64,000 bases of DNA, from the NCBI GenBank assembly GCA_964427415.1, contig CAYRUH010000017.1, positions 6,806 through 70,805 on the forward strand, read 5' to 3'. Positions within the stretch are counted from its first letter, which is position 1. Every line of letters begins with the position of its first letter. Shown here one piece after another: positions 61,963 to 64,000 of this stretch. The DNA comes from Lentisalinibacter sp964427415. GTDB lineage: Bacteria > Pseudomonadota > Gammaproteobacteria > Steroidobacterales > Woeseiaceae. The notes below the pieces were generated by a model, which was not told where the DNA came from, did no database searches, and worked only from the letters and a program-made list of their open reading frames with translations. The position numbers and the translations under genes are program-made.

Positions 61963-63072
61963 TCAGGCGGCCGCGCTCTCGCGCCGGCCGGAATGGCGAC
62001 TCAGGAACTCGGCGATGCGGCCGATGGCCTCGCGTGCCTCGGCCGAGACCGGCTCGAAAATCTGCCAGACGTGGACCATCTCCGGCCACAGCTGTAGCTC
62101 GGCCGGCGAACCGGCGTCCCGCGCCTTGTTGACGTAGCGGCGGCAGTCGTCGGTGAGCATCTCGCTGGTCGAGGCCTGGATCAGCGTCGGCGGCAGATTC
62201 GAAAGGTCGCCGAAGATCGGCGAGATGAGCGGATTCTGCGGTTTCATGCGGGCCAGGTAGAGCGTGGCGTAGGCCAATGCCCAGCGCGGCACCCTCATCA
62301 GCGGGCCGAGCATGGGCCCCAGCATCTCGTCCGTCACGATGTTTGAGCGCATGCTGGGGCTGGAGTAAGTGCTGTCCGTGATGGGTGACAGCGCTACCGC
62401 CGCGTCCGCCTGGCGCAGGCCATGGTCGCGGATCCAGGCGATGAGTGTCAGCGTGAGATTGCCGCCTGCCGAGTCGCCGGCCACGTAGGCATTCGCCGAT
62501 TCGCCTTCGCCGTCCGGGCCGTGCCCGAGCATCCAGCGCCAGGCCGTCTGGCAGTCCTCGATGCTTGCGCTGCGCGGGTGCTCCGGCATCAGCCGGTAGT
62601 CGATGGCCAGCACCGAGGCACCGCAGGTGCGCGCCAGCGCCGCCGTCAGCGTGCGGTGGCTCGCCGGACTGCCCACGTAGAACGCGCCACCGTGGATGTA
62701 GAGCAGCCGGCGGGCGGGATCGCTGTCCGGCGCCAGCACCCATTCCCCCGGGACGCCGTCGGCGGTGACGGTGCGGCGCTCGACGCCCAGCTTGTCGTCC
62801 GGGGCGATGTCCGGGAAGCCCTGGTCCACCAGTTCGCGGATGGTCTGCAGCCGCTGCTTGCGGGGTGCTGCGTCGATCTGCGACCCCAGTTCCTGCAGCA
62901 TGCGGGATATCTCCCGGTTGTCCTCCCCCGGCGTCTCGCTGGCACTCGCCAGCTTGCCGGCGGGCTGGTCCCAGCGGCCGAGGTCCGGGCCACGCAGGAA
63001 CACGCGGGCGCCGAGCCACAGCAGCGCGATGACGAGGATGACGTAGAGGATGATCTGCAGAAGAGTGTCCAT
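61963..63072 (-). CDS. HSL-type alpha/beta esterase
   Basis: A 369-residue membrane-anchored esterase of the hormone-sensitive-lipase group. One N-terminal membrane segment (about 4-26), then a spacer of 95 residues. The oxyanion motif is LLYIHGGAFYVG, the nucleophile AGDSAGGNLTL, and the acid/His are in the C-terminal part (MVHVWQIF). The nearest genes do not give its substrate. ATG 63072 is followed by a clear hydrophobic stretch. Confidence 0.85.
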   Translation of the reverse strand: MDTLLQIILYVILVIALLWLGARVFLRGPDLGRWDQPAGKLASASETPGEDNREISRMLQELGSQIDAAPRKQRLQTIRELVDQGFPDIAPDDKLGVERRTVTADGVPGEWVLAPDSDPARRLLYIHGGAFYVGSPASHRTLTAALARTCGASVLAIDYRLMPEHPRSASIEDCQTAWRWMLGHGPDGEGESANAYVAGDSAGGNLTLTLIAWIRDHGLRQADAAVALSPITDSTYSSPSMRSNIVTDEMLGPMLGPLMRVPRWALAYATLYLARMKPQNPLISPIFGDLSNLPPTLIQASTSEMLTDDCRRYVNKARDAGSPAELQLWPEMVHVWQIFEPVSAEAREAIGRIAEFLSRHSGRRESAAA

Positions 63073-63499
63073 GGGGTCTCCGTCGGCGATTGTTCCGGGC
63101 AGTTTACCGGAACCGGAGCAGTGAATTCAGGCAGCCGGCCGGCCGGTGCAGAGACCCCTCGCGGAGCCGTTTCCGGGCAGATTGCGGAAATTTTCGTGTG
63201 GCGCGCTGCAACCGGCCGGGAGAAGATGAGCGATGCCGGGCGAGGTCACGGCCGCGGGTGGGTGTGGCCGGTGAATGCGCTCATGGCTATGCGCTGGTGC
63301 CGTCGGGCGAACCGCGTTTCGGGTCAAATTGTGACGCCGACTCCAAGTGGATTCGAGAAGATGTTTCAGCGGAAACGCGGGGCGAGGTTCCCCTGATGTC
63401 TGCTTCAAACCGTGAAGCGGAACAACGGTCTCATTGTGGCTCTCCGGTGCTTGCTTAGGGTTTCGGTCAGGAGCGGTCGTTGCAACCGTATAAGGCCGA
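63073..63499. other. Intergenic stretch with no convincing gene
   Basis: 427 bases between the esterase start and the glycine-zipper stop. I see no gene with a proper start and codon use; open frames on both strands are short and repeat-free. G+C content falls toward the right. There is no tRNA-like cloverleaf or inverted-repeat end visible. Confidence 0.5.
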
Positions 63500-63646
63500 T
63501 CAGCGGTTTCTGTTCTTCATCGATGTGCCGATTGCCGCACCAATCGCTATGCCGACTGCGACACCCACAGCGATGTTATCCATCGCAACTCCGATCGCTG
63601 CGCCAACGCCGGCACCGATCCCAATTCCTGCACCTACGGTATTCAC
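63500..63646 (-). CDS. Small glycine-zipper protein
   Basis: A 48-residue protein on the minus strand, starting at GTG 63646 with a strong AAGGAGG 8 bases upstream. It is nearly all Gly/Ala/Ile/Val with GxxxG spacing (GAGIGIGAGVGAAIGVA and AVGVAVGIAIGAAIG, joined by MDN) and ends KNRNR. This is a two-helix glycine-zipper hairpin that would insert into a membrane. An ATG at 63679 gives a 59-residue form but lacks a ribosome site. The family occurs in bacterial lipoproteins, small toxins and phage proteins; I cannot say which applies. Confidence 0.6.
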   Translation of the reverse strand: MNTVGAGIGIGAGVGAAIGVAMDNIAVGVAVGIAIGAAIGTSMKNRNR

Positions 63647-63816
63647 CTTGACGGCCTCCTTCGGGTCAGTAGCCGTCATCGTAGCAGAATTCGCTTGGGC
63701 GGCTGATTGCGGCCGATAGTGACCATAGAATCGCCCGCATCGACCGACAACCCACGCTCCCTCCGTGCAGAGAGGAAGCCAGGCGAAATCCCCATCTCAG
63801 GATTTATTGCCAATTG

Positions 63817-64000
63817 TCACGACTCGCAAACCAGAATAACCTTACCAGCTACCGCGCCCTGCTCGAGCATTTCATGGGCACGCTTTACTTCGACTAACGG
63901 CACCCTTGCGCCGATGACTGGTTCTATTTGCCCCGCAGTAAGCCTGCTAATGAGCTCTCCAATCGTTTCACGGTACCAACCGTTGTCTTTCTTTACTTCA
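63817..64000 (-). CDS. C-terminal part of an MDR-family (zinc-type) oxidoreductase, cut by window end
   Basis: The last 61 codons on the minus strand with a stop at 63817-63819. RLTAGQIEPVIGARVPLVEV, KRAHEMLEQGAVAGKVILVC is the typical C-terminus of quinone oxidoreductase/alcohol dehydrogenase (MDR) proteins. The active-site parts are outside the window. Codon use is less GC-rich than elsewhere in the window. Confidence 0.8.
   Translation of the reverse strand, partial: EVKKDNGWYRETIGELISRLTAGQIEPVIGARVPLVEVKRAHEMLEQGAVAGKVILVCES

Noticed and set aside
63127..63408. 93-codon minus-strand frame upstream of the esterase
   Set aside because: No ribosome site, no family and an amino-acid mix typical of random GC-rich DNA.
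63480..63719. 79-codon forward frame rich in Ala/Pro/Ile at the right edge
   Set aside because: It is the complement of the glycine-zipper gene, which has a strong ribosome site on the other strand.

Overview
The window looks like a metagenome-assembled or draft chromosome fragment of a free-living, aerobic, high-GC gammaproteobacterium. By eye it is about two-thirds G+C until the last 600 bases. Support for this comes from an outer membrane with three TonB-dependent receptors, an LpxL-type lipid A acyltransferase, PntA/PntB split as in enterobacteria, a Bax-like glucosaminidase, a YegP-type protein and REP elements with a GTAG foot. I cannot name the genus. Three 100-N scaffold gaps are present. 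Two are flanked by exact 55-bp duplications, which look like k-mer overlap left by the assembler rather than biology.

Layout. 0-3 kb: a copper-type (OprC/NosA-like) TonB receptor and a His-rich DUF2946 protein, bracketed by REP elements. 3-9.2 kb: a lipoprotein methyltransferase, a membrane-anchored hypothetical protein, a 59-aa small protein, a PLP decarboxylase, a flavodoxin-fold reductase, and a coupled pair of Bax-like glucosaminidase and polysaccharide deacetylase lipoprotein. 9.2-13.4 kb: an alkylsulfatase-type metallo-beta-lactamase-fold lipoprotein divergent from a collagen-like lipoprotein that is split by a gap. 13.4-27.1 kb: a catabolic island with an amidase, MmgE/PrpD protein, GntR/FCD regulator, hydantoinase A and B, TonB receptor, MFS transporter, VOC protein and two GST-fold proteins. 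TGGTATACCA palindromes lie in its control regions.

27.1-31.3 kb: a tightly coupled four-gene set of C39-like peptidase, RimK-like ATP-grasp ligase, GCS2 ligase and N-formylglutamate-amidohydrolase-like protein. This is the best candidate for a poorly described amide-bond or peptide-tagging system. 31.3-36.4 kb: signalling and housekeeping genes (GAF-GGDEF cyclase, a kinase-HDOD hybrid with an unusual catalytic loop, YegP, tyrosine phosphatase, rhomboid). 36.7-38.8 kb: a second amide module (Amidoligase_2-like enzyme, C26-type glutamine-amide hydrolase, YqaA/DedA-like membrane protein), preceded by a 13-bp tandem repeat.

38.9-47.1 kb: an AmpG-like MFS transporter, a small membrane protein, pntA, pntB and a full-length pyruvate carboxylase in one direction. 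47.1-52.8 kb: an alpha/beta hydrolase and acyl-CoA ligase divergent from a TetR regulator and a third TonB receptor. Four copies of a TTCAACGnnCGTTGAA-type palindrome, two at each promoter, define this regulon. 52.9-55.7 kb: an LpxL-family acyltransferase and two glycosyltransferases for lipid A/LPS core. 55.8-62 kb: a CusCBA-type Cu(I)/Ag(I) RND efflux operon led by a small Cys/His/Met-rich exported protein. 62-64 kb: an HSL-type esterase, then a lower-GC edge with a tiny glycine-zipper gene and the 3' part of an MDR-type oxidoreductase gene.
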